Shown here piece after piece: positions 17,055-24,859 of a stretch of DNA of 48,976 nucleotides. Under the pieces are notes generated by a model. It was not told the DNA's origin and searched no databases. It saw nothing but the letters and a program-made list of their open reading frames with translations. Position numbers and translations under genes: made by a program. Each line of letters opens with the position of its first letter. Positions within the stretch are counted from its first letter, which is position 1. The stretch comes from Chryseobacterium herbae (GTDB taxonomy: Bacteria; Bacteroidota; Bacteroidia; Flavobacteriales; Weeksellaceae), in assembly GCF_025154075.1 (NCBI RefSeq), contig NZ_JAOAMU010000005.1, forward strand, positions 367,759-416,734, in the 5' to 3' direction.

Positions 17055-17138
17055 AATTCTGTGTTAAATTATTTTACAGTGAATTCGCTTTGCTTGTCAA
17101 TGGTCAATTTTTCACAATTAACAATTGACAATTCACTT

Positions 17139-18032
17139 TTACACTTTAATTCCTGTTCTCATTTTTGCACTTCTTGCTCTTGAGTTTTCCTCAATCTCCT
17201 TATCATCCGGGATGATCGCTTTACTCTTAAGCAATTCAAAGACCTTTTTATAATTTCCGTAGATATCTCTCTGTTGCTCGCCTTCAAACATTCCGTTTTT
17301 CAGGAATCTTTTTACGAGACGGTCTTCCAGTGAATGGTAAGAGATCACAACAAGTCTTCCTTCCGGTCTTAGGACATTCAGTGCCTGAACCAGCATTTCT
17401 TTCAGTGCTTCCAACTCTTGATTAACTTCTATTCTGATCGCCTGGAAAAGCTGAGCATAGAATTTATTCACTTTATGAGGCGGAAGATAGCTGAAAAGCT
17501 TTTTCAGATCCTCGGTCGTATTTATGATTTTTGTTTTTCTGTGATGAACGATGTCTCTTGCCAATTTTCGGGCTTCTCTCAATTCGCCGTAATAATAAAA
17601 TATATCGGCAAGCTCAGTTTCTTCATATTCATTGATCACTCTTTTGGCATCAAGACTCTGCATAACGTTCATTCTCATGTCCAGCGGTGCATTGTTTCTG
17701 GTAGAGAAACCTCTTTCCGCCTCATCAAACTGATGAGATGAAACACCAAGATCGGCCAATACGCCGTCTACATGAGAAACCCCATACATCAGCATGGAAT
17801 TTTCCAGAAACCTGAAATTCTGATTCACCAGCGTAAATCTGGGATCATCGATCGTATTTTTAAGGGCATCCAGATCCTGGTCGAAACTGAAAAGTTTTCC
17901 CTTCTCTGAAAGTCTGCTCAGAATTTCTCTTGAGTGGCCTCCTCCTCCAAAAGTGCAGTCCACGTATATTCCGTCAGGATTCGTCACCAAATCATCAACG
18001 CTCTGCTTCAATAAAACGGGGTTGTGGTACAT
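17139..18032 (-). CDS. rsmH: 16S rRNA (cytosine(1402)-N(4))-methyltransferase RsmH
   Basis: The 297-residue SAM-dependent methyltransferase (formerly MraW) modifies C1402 in the decoding centre of 16S rRNA. Diagnostic sequence includes MYHNPVLLKQSVDDLV at the start, the SAM loop VDCTFGGGGHSREIL (residues 24-38), GVLADLGVSSHQFD and VISYHSLEDRLVK. The length is slightly short but normal for the phylum. It follows mraZ by 43 bp and leads into ftsL after 84 bp. The latter spacer contains CAATTGACAATT-like word repeats. Confidence 0.97.
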   Translation of the reverse strand: MYHNPVLLKQSVDDLVTNPDGIYVDCTFGGGGHSREILSRLSEKGKLFSFDQDLDALKNTIDDPRFTLVNQNFRFLENSMLMYGVSHVDGVLADLGVSSHQFDEAERGFSTRNNAPLDMRMNVMQSLDAKRVINEYEETELADIFYYYGELREARKLARDIVHHRKTKIINTTEDLKKLFSYLPPHKVNKFYAQLFQAIRIEVNQELEALKEMLVQALNVLRPEGRLVVISYHSLEDRLVKRFLKNGMFEGEQQRDIYGNYKKVFELLKSKAIIPDDKEIEENSRARSAKMRTGIKV

Positions 18033-18075
18033 ACTTAATTGTGTTTTTTACCTTGCCTTTTACAGCAAGCGCGGT

Positions 18076-18534
18076 TTATTCTTCATCGAAAGCGCCCATC
18101 ACATCTTCGGCCAGGCTCGCAAAATCAGCTTCGTTGGTAGAGATCACCTTTTCATAGGCTTCTTTATCCCAAATTTCAAAAAGCTCTCCTGCGCTGGTAA
18201 TCACCGTGTCTTTCTGAAGGTTTGCAAAATTCACCAGATCTTTTGAGATCTGAAGTCTTCCTGCATTGTCCAGCTCTACTGTTTTTACCCCTGCCGTAAA
18301 CATTCGAATGAAATCAGCATTCTTTTTAATGAATCTGTTTAGCTTATTAATTTTGCCCATCAGTTGGTCCCACGCATTCATGGGATAAACTTCTAGGCAA
18401 GGTTGGAACACAGATCTCTTGACTACAAACGCCTTATCGTCGAAGTTTTCCATCTGTTTGATCAGGGAGGAGGGAACTTTTAACCGGCCTTTGTCGTCAA
18501 TTTTACACTCATATGTTCCAATGAAACTTTTCAT
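18076..18534 (-). CDS. mraZ: transcriptional regulator MraZ
   Basis: The 152-residue protein has two SpoVT/AbrB-like halves. The first begins FIGTYECKIDDKGRLKVPSSL and the second includes VELDNAGRLQISKDLV. MraZ is the DNA-binding repressor at the head of dcw clusters in many bacteria. The start at 18534 (MKSFIG) is chosen because it is the family's usual N-terminus; the longer frame would run through the promoter. Three MraZ-type boxes lie 24-48 bp upstream (18558-18582), so autoregulation of the cluster is likely. Confidence 0.95.
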   Translation of the reverse strand: MKSFIGTYECKIDDKGRLKVPSSLIKQMENFDDKAFVVKRSVFQPCLEVYPMNAWDQLMGKINKLNRFIKKNADFIRMFTAGVKTVELDNAGRLQISKDLVNFANLQKDTVITSAGELFEIWDKEAYEKVISTNEADFASLAEDVMGAFDEE

Positions 18535-18557
18535 TTGGGACAAATTTATATAATAAT

Positions 18558-18582
18558 TTCCAAAATTTCCCACTTTTTCCCA
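18558..18582 (-). promoter_or_regulatory. MraZ operator: three 5-bp boxes with 5-bp spacers
   Basis: In the direction of mraZ the sequence holds TGGGA (18578-18582), TGGGA (18568-18572) and a variant TGGAA (18558-18562). Each is separated by exactly 5 bp. Characterised MraZ proteins bind TGGGN repeats with 5-bp spacing upstream of their own gene. The third box differs by one base. A TAAATTTG resembling a -7 element lies between the boxes and the ATG. Confidence 0.8.
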
Positions 18583-18806
18583 CTTTTTGACTTAATGTTA
18601 ATAAGTTTTATTAATGATTCAATTTCATGGGTGTAAGTATTTGATATGTTGCCTGTTGTAAAAACTATTATTCAGGCCATAATAAAGAGGTTTTGAAAAA
18701 AGTCAACAAAAAGGGGGATATTATATTATTTTTACTTTAAATTAGGGTAATCAAAAATTTTTTGAGGTTTAATTTGTATTTTTGCAGAGCTTTATTAAGG
18801 CATTTT

Positions 18807-19568
18807 ATGATATTTAGTACAAAAAAAGAAAAGAAATATACTTTTATAGAGGCGGGAGAAGGACATCCATTGGTGCTGTTGCACGGTTTAATGGGTGGTT
18901 TGAGTAATTTCGATAAGATGGTAGATTTTTTTTCGGAAAGGGGGTTCAAGGTTTATGTTCCTCAGTTGCCTATCTACGATCTGCCGGTACTCAATACGAA
19001 TCTTACCACTATTGCAAAATATATTATCAAGTTTATAGAGAGTAACATCTCCGCACCTGTCACCATTGTAGGAAACTCTATGGGCGGTCATGTGGGACTT
19101 ATCATGACTTTGGCAAGACCGGATCTGGTAAAGAATCTTGTTTTAACAGGAAGCTCGGGATTGTATGAAAGAACTTTCGGGGACAGTTTTCCGAGAAAAA
19201 ATGACCGTTCCTATATAAGGAAGAAGACGGAAGAGGTTTTTTATGACCCTGCTATCGCTACAGAAGATCTTGTAGACGAGGTTTTCTCTGTGGTGAACGA
19301 CAGAATGAAAGGAATAAAAACGGTAATGCTGGCCAGAAGCGCCATCAAACACAATATGCTGAATGATCTTCCGAAGATTTTGACACCTACATGTCTGATC
19401 TGGGGAAGACAGGATAACGTAACGCCTCCTGATGTAGCTGAAGATATGCATAAGTTTATCCCAAATTCAGATCTCTTCTGGATTGAGAAATGCGGACATG
19501 CCGCGATGATGGAAAAACCGGACGAATTCAATGAAATTCTGTACAACTGGTTAAAAGATAAAGTTTAA
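18807..19568 (+). CDS. alpha/beta-fold hydrolase
   Basis: The 253-residue protein has the complete triad of the alpha/beta hydrolase fold. The nucleophile elbow is GNSMGG with S91, the acid is D203 in WGRQDNVTPP, and the histidine is H231 in KCGHAAMMEKP. The oxyanion motif LLHGLMGG is near residues 24-31. No signal peptide is seen, so it is probably cytosolic; the substrate is unknown. The ATG at 18807 is chosen over one at 18762. The earlier codon lies upstream of a good -7 box, TATTTTTG at 18777-18784, and so would not be transcribed. It is the first of three plus-strand genes divergent from mraZ. Confidence 0.88.
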   Translation: MIFSTKKEKKYTFIEAGEGHPLVLLHGLMGGLSNFDKMVDFFSERGFKVYVPQLPIYDLPVLNTNLTTIAKYIIKFIESNISAPVTIVGNSMGGHVGLIMTLARPDLVKNLVLTGSSGLYERTFGDSFPRKNDRSYIRKKTEEVFYDPAIATEDLVDEVFSVVNDRMKGIKTVMLARSAIKHNMLNDLPKILTPTCLIWGRQDNVTPPDVAEDMHKFIPNSDLFWIEKCGHAAMMEKPDEFNEILYNWLKDKV

Positions 19569-19633
19569 AACAAATAATAATAAACCATTAAGAGCTTTTC
19601 TTAATGGTTTGTTTTTCTAAAAAATATTCAAAA

Positions 19634-20260
19634 ATGGTTATAAAAACGGCAGAATTTGTAAAAAGTAGCGGGAAATGGCAGGAATGTCCTGAACCTACGA
19701 TGCCTGAGTATGCTTTTATCGGAAGGTCTAATGTTGGAAAATCCTCATTGATCAATGCAATGATGAATCACAAAGACCTGGCAAAGACTTCCGGAACTCC
19801 AGGGAAAACTCAGCTGATCAATCATTTTTTAGTGAATGAAAACTGGTATCTGACAGATTTACCAGGGTACGGATATGCAAAAGTTTCGAAATCTATCAGA
19901 AAGGATTTTGAAAAATTGATCACCAATTACATCCTTAACAGAAGAAATCTGGTGAATCTTTTTGTTTTGGTAGATTCCAGACATACGCCACAAAAGATCG
20001 ATTTAGAATTTATCCAGTGGTGCGGAGAAAGCGGAATTCCTTTTTCGATTGTTTTCACAAAAGCAGATAAGCTGAAGCCGAATGTTACCATTCAAAATGT
20101 GGAAAATTATAAAAATGAACTGCATAAAACGTGGGATGATCTTCCTGAGTTGTATGTGACTTCTGCGGAAAAGAAAACCGGCGGCGACGAAATCCTGAAC
20201 TTCATTCAGATCACGAATGAATTCCTGAAAAATAATAGTGTAAATTTTGAGGATGAGTAA
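19634..20260 (+). CDS. engB: ribosome biogenesis GTPase EngB (YihA/YsxC)
   Basis: The 208-residue TRAFAC GTPase is needed for late large-subunit assembly. G1 is GRSNVGKSS (residues 30-38), switch I lies near TSGTPGKTQ, G3 is DLPGYG, G4 is TKAD and G5 is SAE. The ATG at 19634 is preferred to the one ten codons upstream, because family members start just before VIKTAEFV. It overlaps the next gene by 8 bp, suggesting coupled translation. Confidence 0.95.
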   Translation: MVIKTAEFVKSSGKWQECPEPTMPEYAFIGRSNVGKSSLINAMMNHKDLAKTSGTPGKTQLINHFLVNENWYLTDLPGYGYAKVSKSIRKDFEKLITNYILNRRNLVNLFVLVDSRHTPQKIDLEFIQWCGESGIPFSIVFTKADKLKPNVTIQNVENYKNELHKTWDDLPELYVTSAEKKTGGDEILNFIQITNEFLKNNSVNFEDE

Positions 20261-20702
20261 TATAATCTGGAAAATTAAAACCTTCGATGAGTTTACGGTT
20301 CCTGAACTGTATGCCATCCTGAAAGCACGGATCGATGTTTTTGTGATCGAGCAAAACTGCCCGTACCCTGATCTGGATAATAATGACCAAAAGGGAATTC
20401 ACATCTGGGCGGAAGAAGATGAGCAAATTCTGGCTTATTGCCGTGTTTTTGATAAGGGAATCAAATTTGATGAAACTTCTTTCGGAAGGGTTCTCACAAC
20501 AGAGCAGGCGAGAGGTAAAAACCTTGGCAGACAGCTGATCAGATATGCTGTAGAAACGATAGAAAACCGTTTCCATACTTCTGAGATTAAGATTTCAGCA
20601 CAGGATTATTTATTGAGATTTTATTCCGAATTCGGATTTGTAGATACCGGGAAGAAATACCTGGAAGACGATATTCCGCATACGGAAATGATAAGAAAAT
20701 AA
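20253..20702 (+). CDS. GNAT family N-acetyltransferase (ElaA-like)
   Basis: The 149-residue protein matches the ElaA subgroup of GNAT enzymes. The ELYAILKARIDVFVIEQNCPYPDLDNND segment is typical, and the acetyl-CoA loop is RGKNLGRQLI. The substrate is unknown. The ATG at 20253 lies inside the last codons of engB; an in-frame TTG two codons earlier is a weaker alternative. A strong terminator follows directly at 20701. Confidence 0.88.
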   Translation: MSNIIWKIKTFDEFTVPELYAILKARIDVFVIEQNCPYPDLDNNDQKGIHIWAEEDEQILAYCRVFDKGIKFDETSFGRVLTTEQARGKNLGRQLIRYAVETIENRFHTSEIKISAQDYLLRFYSEFGFVDTGKKYLEDDIPHTEMIRK

Positions 20703-20730
20703 AAAGCGAAGATCTCTCTTCGCTTTTTTT
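20701..20730. terminator. bidirectional terminator between convergent units
   Basis: AGCGAAGA (20705-20712), loop TCTC, and TCTTCGCT (20717-20724) form a hairpin flanked by A5 on the left and T7 on the right. It can end both the EngB/ElaA transcript and the opposing transcript of the small secreted protein gene. Confidence 0.85.
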
Positions 20731-20826
20731 ATATGGTGAGTATTTTTTTAGTTAGGAAGTTCGAAGCTGGAGGAGGGAAGTTATTGAGGTCAGAGGTTCA
20801 ATATAATTCTCCACCATGACTTTAGA

Positions 20827-21132
20827 TTAGTTGCATCCGGAACAGTATGATCTGTCTACATATTGTTTGCTGCTTCCGGTATAATAATAGCAGCCTCCTC
20901 TTTTCCCAACATACAGCTGACTTCCATTGTAAGTACAGTTTTTGTTCTGTGAATAATACGATTTTGATCTTTTAGAACCGGAGCTGGAACTGCCTTTGCT
21001 CTTTTTCGCCTTTTTCTTTTGTTTTTTAGAGGATAGTTCTGTTTTGGAAATAACAGTGTTTCCTGTTGCTGTAAAGCTCGCCGGAAGAAGTAAACCTGTC
21101 GCCAAAAGGGCTGTGAATAGTAGTTTTTTCAT
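20827..21132 (-). CDS. small secreted basic Cys-rich protein of unknown function
   Basis: The 101-residue protein has a clear signal peptide (about residues 1-24, MKKLLFTALLATGLLLPASF). A Lys/Ser-rich linker follows (KKQKKKAKKSKGSSSSGSKR), then a compact C-terminal block with four cysteines (CTYNGSQLYVGKRGGCYYYT ... SYCSGC). The LYVGKRGGCYYYTGSSKQYVDR part resembles the short PBCV-type basic adaptor motif (xYxGxRGGxYYxxxxGxxxYV). It is the third gene after KTSC and DUF6232 on the same strand, 52 bp after the latter, so probably the same operon. Function is unknown; an envelope-associated role is only a guess. Confidence 0.75.
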   Translation of the reverse strand: MKKLLFTALLATGLLLPASFTATGNTVISKTELSSKKQKKKAKKSKGSSSSGSKRSKSYYSQNKNCTYNGSQLYVGKRGGCYYYTGSSKQYVDRSYCSGCN

Positions 21133-21184
21133 GGGTATTAGTTTTTATATGGTAATGGTTTTCGTGGTTATTAGTTTTTTTATT

Positions 21185-21559
21185 TTAGCCTCTATGAATG
21201 ATTGCATCATTTAATGCATTAACAATTTTTTGAATGTAATCTTTGTTTTTTGAAATGATGCTGTTAGCTTCTCCTGCGTTAGTACTTATTCTCACTGCAT
21301 ATTCATTTTTAATAGAAAACAGCCACAAGATTCCTAAGACAATGATTATGAGTCCTATCCAAAAAATGTCTTTTGAAAAAAGAAAAAGTAGTCCGAAAAC
21401 AACCATTAAAATTGCTTTTGTTTTGCTCTTTATGATTTCAAAAACATGAACAGAAGAGATGTTTCTCATTGCATATGTTTTTGATTGAGTAACAAATCGA
21501 GACTGTGTTACTGTAACAGCACTGTCTTGGTAAAATTTAGTTTCATTTTGAGTTTCCAT
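21185..21559 (-). CDS. DUF6232 family membrane protein
   Basis: The 124-residue protein has the DUF6232 pattern as I recall it: an N-terminal beta-strand region (FYQDSAVTVTQSRFVTQSKTYAMRNISSVHVF), two adjacent transmembrane helices (about residues 49-82) and a C-terminal region (AVRISTNAGEANSIISKNKDYIQKIVNALNDAI). The fold resembles a membrane-tethered PH-like sensor module, but function is unknown. Its start lies only 3 bp after the stop of the KTSC gene, so the two are almost certainly co-transcribed. Confidence 0.75.
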   Translation of the reverse strand: METQNETKFYQDSAVTVTQSRFVTQSKTYAMRNISSVHVFEIIKSKTKAILMVVFGLLFLFSKDIFWIGLIIIVLGILWLFSIKNEYAVRISTNAGEANSIISKNKDYIQKIVNALNDAIIHRG

Positions 21560-21562
21560 ATG

Positions 21563-21790
21563 TTATCTTATTTTTCTTGAATATTTATTTTTTACATATC
21601 TGTTTATGAATCCGTTTAATCCACTCCCTGATCTGGCTAAGTCTATCATCATTTCGATATTAGCTTTTCCGGCACTGGAATAGGTATATTCGTAAATACT
21701 GCCAGTTGAAAATTCTACCTCTATGTAATCCGACCCGATAGAGTAACCTGAAACGCCTGAATCACCATTGTTGTTTGAATATCTTTCCAT
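21563..21790 (-). CDS. KTSC-domain-like small protein
   Basis: The 75-residue protein fits the KTSC domain: SIGSDYIEVEFSTGSIYEYTYSS (a strand-turn-strand with the YEY motif) and then GKANIEMMIDLARSGSGLNGFINRYV. KTSC modules are short and usually of unknown, possibly nucleic-acid-related, function. It is the first gene of the operon with DUF6232. The leader has a -7 box TATTTTTG (21813-21820, minus strand) and, further up, the 16-bp palindrome shared with the gene at 24926. Confidence 0.75.
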   Translation of the reverse strand: MERYSNNNGDSGVSGYSIGSDYIEVEFSTGSIYEYTYSSAGKANIEMMIDLARSGSGLNGFINRYVKNKYSRKIR

Positions 21791-21812
21791 TATTTTAAAG
21801 TTTTATTTATTA

Positions 21813-21857
21813 CAAAAATATAAAGCCTTTAAGCTCTATCCTTACGGGAATCCGTAA
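21813..21857 (-). promoter_or_regulatory. activator-type promoter of the KTSC operon with palindrome
   Basis: In gene direction, TTACGGATTCCCGTAA (21842-21857) is followed 21 bp later by the -7 element TATTTTTG (21813-21820). The palindrome centre lies 36.5 nt from the G of the -7 box, or about -43 from the expected start, a classic activator position. No -33 TTG is visible, which fits activator dependence. The same arrangement is at 24860-24904. Confidence 0.6.
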
Positions 21858-21860
21858 AAG

Positions 21861-21890
21861 AAAAAACCTTCCAACTAGTTGAAAGGTTTT
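21861..21890 (-). terminator. terminator of the kinase-regulator operon
   Basis: On the minus strand AAAACCTTTCAAC pairs with GTTGGAAGGTTTT around TA, with one G-U pair, and is followed by six T. It lies 20 bp after the response-regulator stop codon and just upstream of the palindrome at 21842, insulating the KTSC promoter. Confidence 0.8.
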
Positions 21891-21909
21891 ATACAATATG
21901 TAGACAAGA

Positions 21910-22575
21910 TTAAATAATTCCGAGGTCTTTGCAGAATGCTACCAGATGTTCATTGCTGGAAACCTCAAGATCTTCTTTCAGGCTGTTCAGTTTTTTTTCT
22001 ACGCTGCTTAAGCTGTAGGGTTTAATGTCTTTCTCCTGGAGATGCAAAGGAATGTTTTTCTGTAAAATTCCTTTTGACAGAAGAGAAACCAAAGCAATGT
22101 CATAAGCAGAGAACTCATAACTATTCAGTTTTTTGACGTCATGTTTCAAATCGAGGGATAAATAATTTTCATTAATAAAAACGGAGGCAATAGATTTTTT
22201 CAACTCTTTGGAGTCGTTTCTTGCCTTACGGACATAGCCGTTGATTTTAAACTTATTAAACAAAGAATCAATAATTCCTGATTTATGTTCTGCAGAAAAG
22301 ACAATCACTTTTAAAGAAGGCTGCAATTCTTTTACCTTCTGTATTAAATCTCTACCGTCTTTAAGTTTCTGGTCCCGGTGATCCTCTTCATAGTAAAGAT
22401 CTGTGATCAGCAGATCATAAGGTTTTTCCTCACGGAGGGCTTTTTGAACTTTGGCTAATGCATCATCACAATAATACACATAATCTACATTCGGAATGTT
22501 GAGCTCTTCCAATGTTTTCTGGATAGAAATACTGATGCTCTCGTGGTCTTCGGCTATTAAAATTTTTTTGAACAT
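21910..22575 (-). CDS. response regulator, NarL/LuxR-like
   Basis: The 221-residue protein has a receiver domain with the acidic pair E9/D10, phospho-acceptor D59 (LLITDLYYEE), S94 in VFSAEH and K117 in GYVRKAR. A C-terminal helix-turn-helix (about residues 152-221) follows with YDIALVSLLSKGILQKNIP and SLSSVEKKLNSLKEDL, like NarL/LuxR DNA-binding domains. It starts 15 bp after the kinase gene's stop, so they form one operon. The likely partner is that kinase. The likely targets are the palindromes at 21842-21857 and 24860-24875, both inferred from position. Confidence 0.9.
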   Translation of the reverse strand: MFKKILIAEDHESISISIQKTLEELNIPNVDYVYYCDDALAKVQKALREEKPYDLLITDLYYEEDHRDQKLKDGRDLIQKVKELQPSLKVIVFSAEHKSGIIDSLFNKFKINGYVRKARNDSKELKKSIASVFINENYLSLDLKHDVKKLNSYEFSAYDIALVSLLSKGILQKNIPLHLQEKDIKPYSLSSVEKKLNSLKEDLEVSSNEHLVAFCKDLGII

Positions 22576-22590
22576 TCGTTTAGGTCTTTT

Positions 22591-24288
22591 TTAAGAAACA
22601 GGAAATGAGATCGTAATCTTCAGCCCCTGTTCAGATTTATTGTCAAAAATAATAGCTCCATTGATAGCGGCAATACGGGTTCCCGTATTTGTAAGACCAT
22701 TTTTATAGATCATATCACCGGGAATTCCGATTCCGTCGTCTGTATATTGGATTTTGACTGAATCATCAATTCTTTCAAACTTAAAAATAACACGCGAAGC
22801 CTGACTGTGTTTTTTCATATTCACCAGCATTTCCCGTACGACTTGATAGACTTCATCAAAAGAAGATTGGGAAACACAAGCCCAGATTTCGGCATCATTT
22901 CCTACCGTATAGGTTTCTGTATTTTCGTTCTTGAAAGAAGCGATCAGGGTTGATATTTTTTCTTTGAAATCTTTTTTATCATTTTCATGATCCGGTTTTT
23001 CGTATGAAATGTCCCTTGATTTCTCGTAAACAAATTCAAGTTCATCTAGTGCATGTTCCTTATCAAAATCTTCCTGGTTTTCTATTTTGGTCATCACCTG
23101 GTAGATGCCGTTGGCTACGACGTCGTGGATTTTTTTGGAGATTCTTAGCTGGTTTTCTTTGATCTTTAGCTCATTCTCTTGTTCAAGCCTTTTTTTTCTT
23201 TTTCTATACCAAAAGAACCCTCCGATTACTAATAATGATAACCCTCCTAATCCGACATTTCGTATTATAATTTTTATTTTATCTTCTGCTGTTTTAAGTT
23301 TTAATTGTTGATTTTCTGTTTCTTTTTTTTCCACATCATATTCTATAAGGGCAAAACTGTTTTTTGCTTCATCTTTAGAAGATTGTATGCTGTCATTTAG
23401 ATATTTATATTCTTGAAAGTGCTTTTTTGTGTTTTGTGTTTTGTCTAGTTCAATTAAGCTTTGCAAGGATTCTAATTTATCGATTGGGTTCTTAATGATA
23501 TCTGATAGTTTATACTTTTCATAGGTATGATATAAAGCTTTATCAGTATTCAATAAGGCATAATATTCTGCTAAATGAGAATGTGTGGATATTTGTCCTG
23601 GGACATCCTTCAGTTCTTTTTTTACATCTAAAATATATAATAGATTATTTTCAGGATTGTATGTATTATTTTCGAGCCACTTGGAATAATTGTAGTTATC
23701 AAATATTCGGGCATAATTTATTGTGTTTTTTTGCAGATTTTTATCATTAAGAAGGGAATCATAAATTTTGACACTCTTTGAATATTGTTTCAACTTTGTA
23801 TAAAGATCTGCAATATTATTCTCGAGTGTAAATTGATGTTGTTTATCTGAATTTAAGTTTAAAGCTTTATTATACCACTTAAGCGACTCTGAATAACGCT
23901 TTAGATTTTTTTCAGAAATAGCTAAGTTATTATAGATTGAAGGTAAGTATGCACTGTCTTTAGGCTCAGACAATAAACTAAGAGCTTCTACAGATCTTTC
24001 ATTGCTTGAATAATAATCGCCAATATTATTTAAGATAAAAGCTTTATAAATTAAGGATGATGCTATGTTAAGGGTATCCTTGTTCTGCTTGTAAATGTTT
24101 TCTGCCTTGGAGAATGATAAAAATGCTTTTTTATTCTCAGACTCGTTATATTGATTTTTGGCTTCTTCAAAAATTTTGTCAGCTTCTACTGTGGTGGGTG
24201 TTTTTTGTTTTTTTATATTTTTTTCTGAATCATTACAATTGATCATGAAGAAAAATAAAAATAAAATTATAAACTTGAGATTTGCCAT
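22591..24288 (-). CDS. TPR-containing sensor histidine kinase (HisKA_3/NarX type)
   Basis: The 565-residue protein starts with a hydrophobic signal ending FMINC (C18), a lipoprotein-like or anchoring signal with a non-standard lipobox. A long extracytoplasmic region with TPR-like helical repeats spans about residues 35-320. A transmembrane helix follows (about 341-361), then a coiled coil and the dimerisation region with H388 in SKKIHDVVANGIYQVM. The ATPase domain has its N box near REMLVNMKKHSQ (487-496) and DDGIGIPG (517-524). It phosphorylates a response regulator, most likely the one 15 bp downstream. The signal it senses is unknown. Confidence 0.9.
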   Translation of the reverse strand: MANLKFIILFLFFFMINCNDSEKNIKKQKTPTTVEADKIFEEAKNQYNESENKKAFLSFSKAENIYKQNKDTLNIASSLIYKAFILNNIGDYYSSNERSVEALSLLSEPKDSAYLPSIYNNLAISEKNLKRYSESLKWYNKALNLNSDKQHQFTLENNIADLYTKLKQYSKSVKIYDSLLNDKNLQKNTINYARIFDNYNYSKWLENNTYNPENNLLYILDVKKELKDVPGQISTHSHLAEYYALLNTDKALYHTYEKYKLSDIIKNPIDKLESLQSLIELDKTQNTKKHFQEYKYLNDSIQSSKDEAKNSFALIEYDVEKKETENQQLKLKTAEDKIKIIIRNVGLGGLSLLVIGGFFWYRKRKKRLEQENELKIKENQLRISKKIHDVVANGIYQVMTKIENQEDFDKEHALDELEFVYEKSRDISYEKPDHENDKKDFKEKISTLIASFKNENTETYTVGNDAEIWACVSQSSFDEVYQVVREMLVNMKKHSQASRVIFKFERIDDSVKIQYTDDGIGIPGDMIYKNGLTNTGTRIAAINGAIIFDNKSEQGLKITISFPVS

Positions 24289-24321
24289 GGATTACAGTTA
24301 ATTAGTAGCTAAATATAAAAA

Positions 24322-24343
24322 AAGGGCGATAAACATCGCCCTT
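24322..24343 (-). terminator. terminator after the 63-residue protein gene
   Basis: AAGGGCGAT (24322-24330), loop AAAC, ATCGCCCTT (24335-24343) form a 9-bp hairpin, followed on the minus strand by a T-rich run. It separates the small gene at 24353 from the kinase gene whose ATG is at 24288. Confidence 0.85.
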
Positions 24344-24352
24344 CTATTTTAA

Positions 24353-24544
24353 TTATTTCTTAGGAGGAGGAATTTGCCCAGTTTCTCCGCTGGTGTCTCC
24401 TTCCGAACCTCCCGGGTTTACTCCGTCTCCGTCTGAACTCGTCTGCATAGTTACCGGAATAGGTTGGTCGTTATTATTTGTTGCTGTATTAGCGTTATTA
24501 TTTGAAAATGCTAAACCTATTAGCATTAATATAAACTGGATCAT
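24353..24544 (-). CDS. small secreted or membrane-tethered protein, unknown
   Basis: The 63-residue protein has a hydrophobic N-terminus (MIQFILMLIGLAF) that could act as signal peptide or anchor. A polar, Asn/Thr/Gly/Ser-rich tail follows, ending SGETGQIPPPKK. There are no recognisable domains and no cysteines. Gene status is supported by a good Shine-Dalgarno-like AAGGAA just before the ATG and by a dedicated strong terminator. It lies directly upstream of the histidine kinase gene but is separated from it by the terminator. Function is unknown. Confidence 0.55.
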   Translation of the reverse strand: MIQFILMLIGLAFSNNNANTATNNNDQPIPVTMQTSSDGDGVNPGGSEGDTSGETGQIPPPKK

Positions 24545-24859
24545 TTCCTTAAAATTTTGAAGTTTTTAGACTGTTTTTCTTCCTCTCATGATTTTTGATC
24601 ACGAGCAGTACACGTTTAAAATTTCGAAGCGCTTCTAATTTTTTTTGGGAAGTGAACCTTCAAAAACGGAGGAGAAACATCTGCTTCCCAACCCGGAGTT
24701 TTCCTCCGTTTTATCTGGTGAGTTTGAAATCAGTTTTGTAAATTTGTTTTTGTAATGTTTTGTTTGTCACTGATTTCTGAAGCAAAGATGCGGCAAATGA
24801 TGACGCAGATGTTAGACACGTTTTGGACATCTGTGGACACGTTTTGGACAACGGAGGCC
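24545..24859. other. structured spacer between divergent genes
   Basis: This region has no supported coding sequence but an unusual density of symmetry. GAAGCGCTTC (24626-24635) is a palindrome. TTGGGAAG (24645-24652) pairs with CTTCCCAA (24684-24691). AAAACGGAGGA (24663-24673) pairs with TCCTCCGTTTT (24702-24712). CGGAG (24694-24698) can instead pair with CTCCG (24704-24708). These pairings overlap and exclude one another. GACACGTTTTGGACA occurs twice (24815-24829, 24836-24850), 21 bp apart. It may hold a small RNA, a leader with alternative folds, or regulator sites. Confidence 0.6.
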
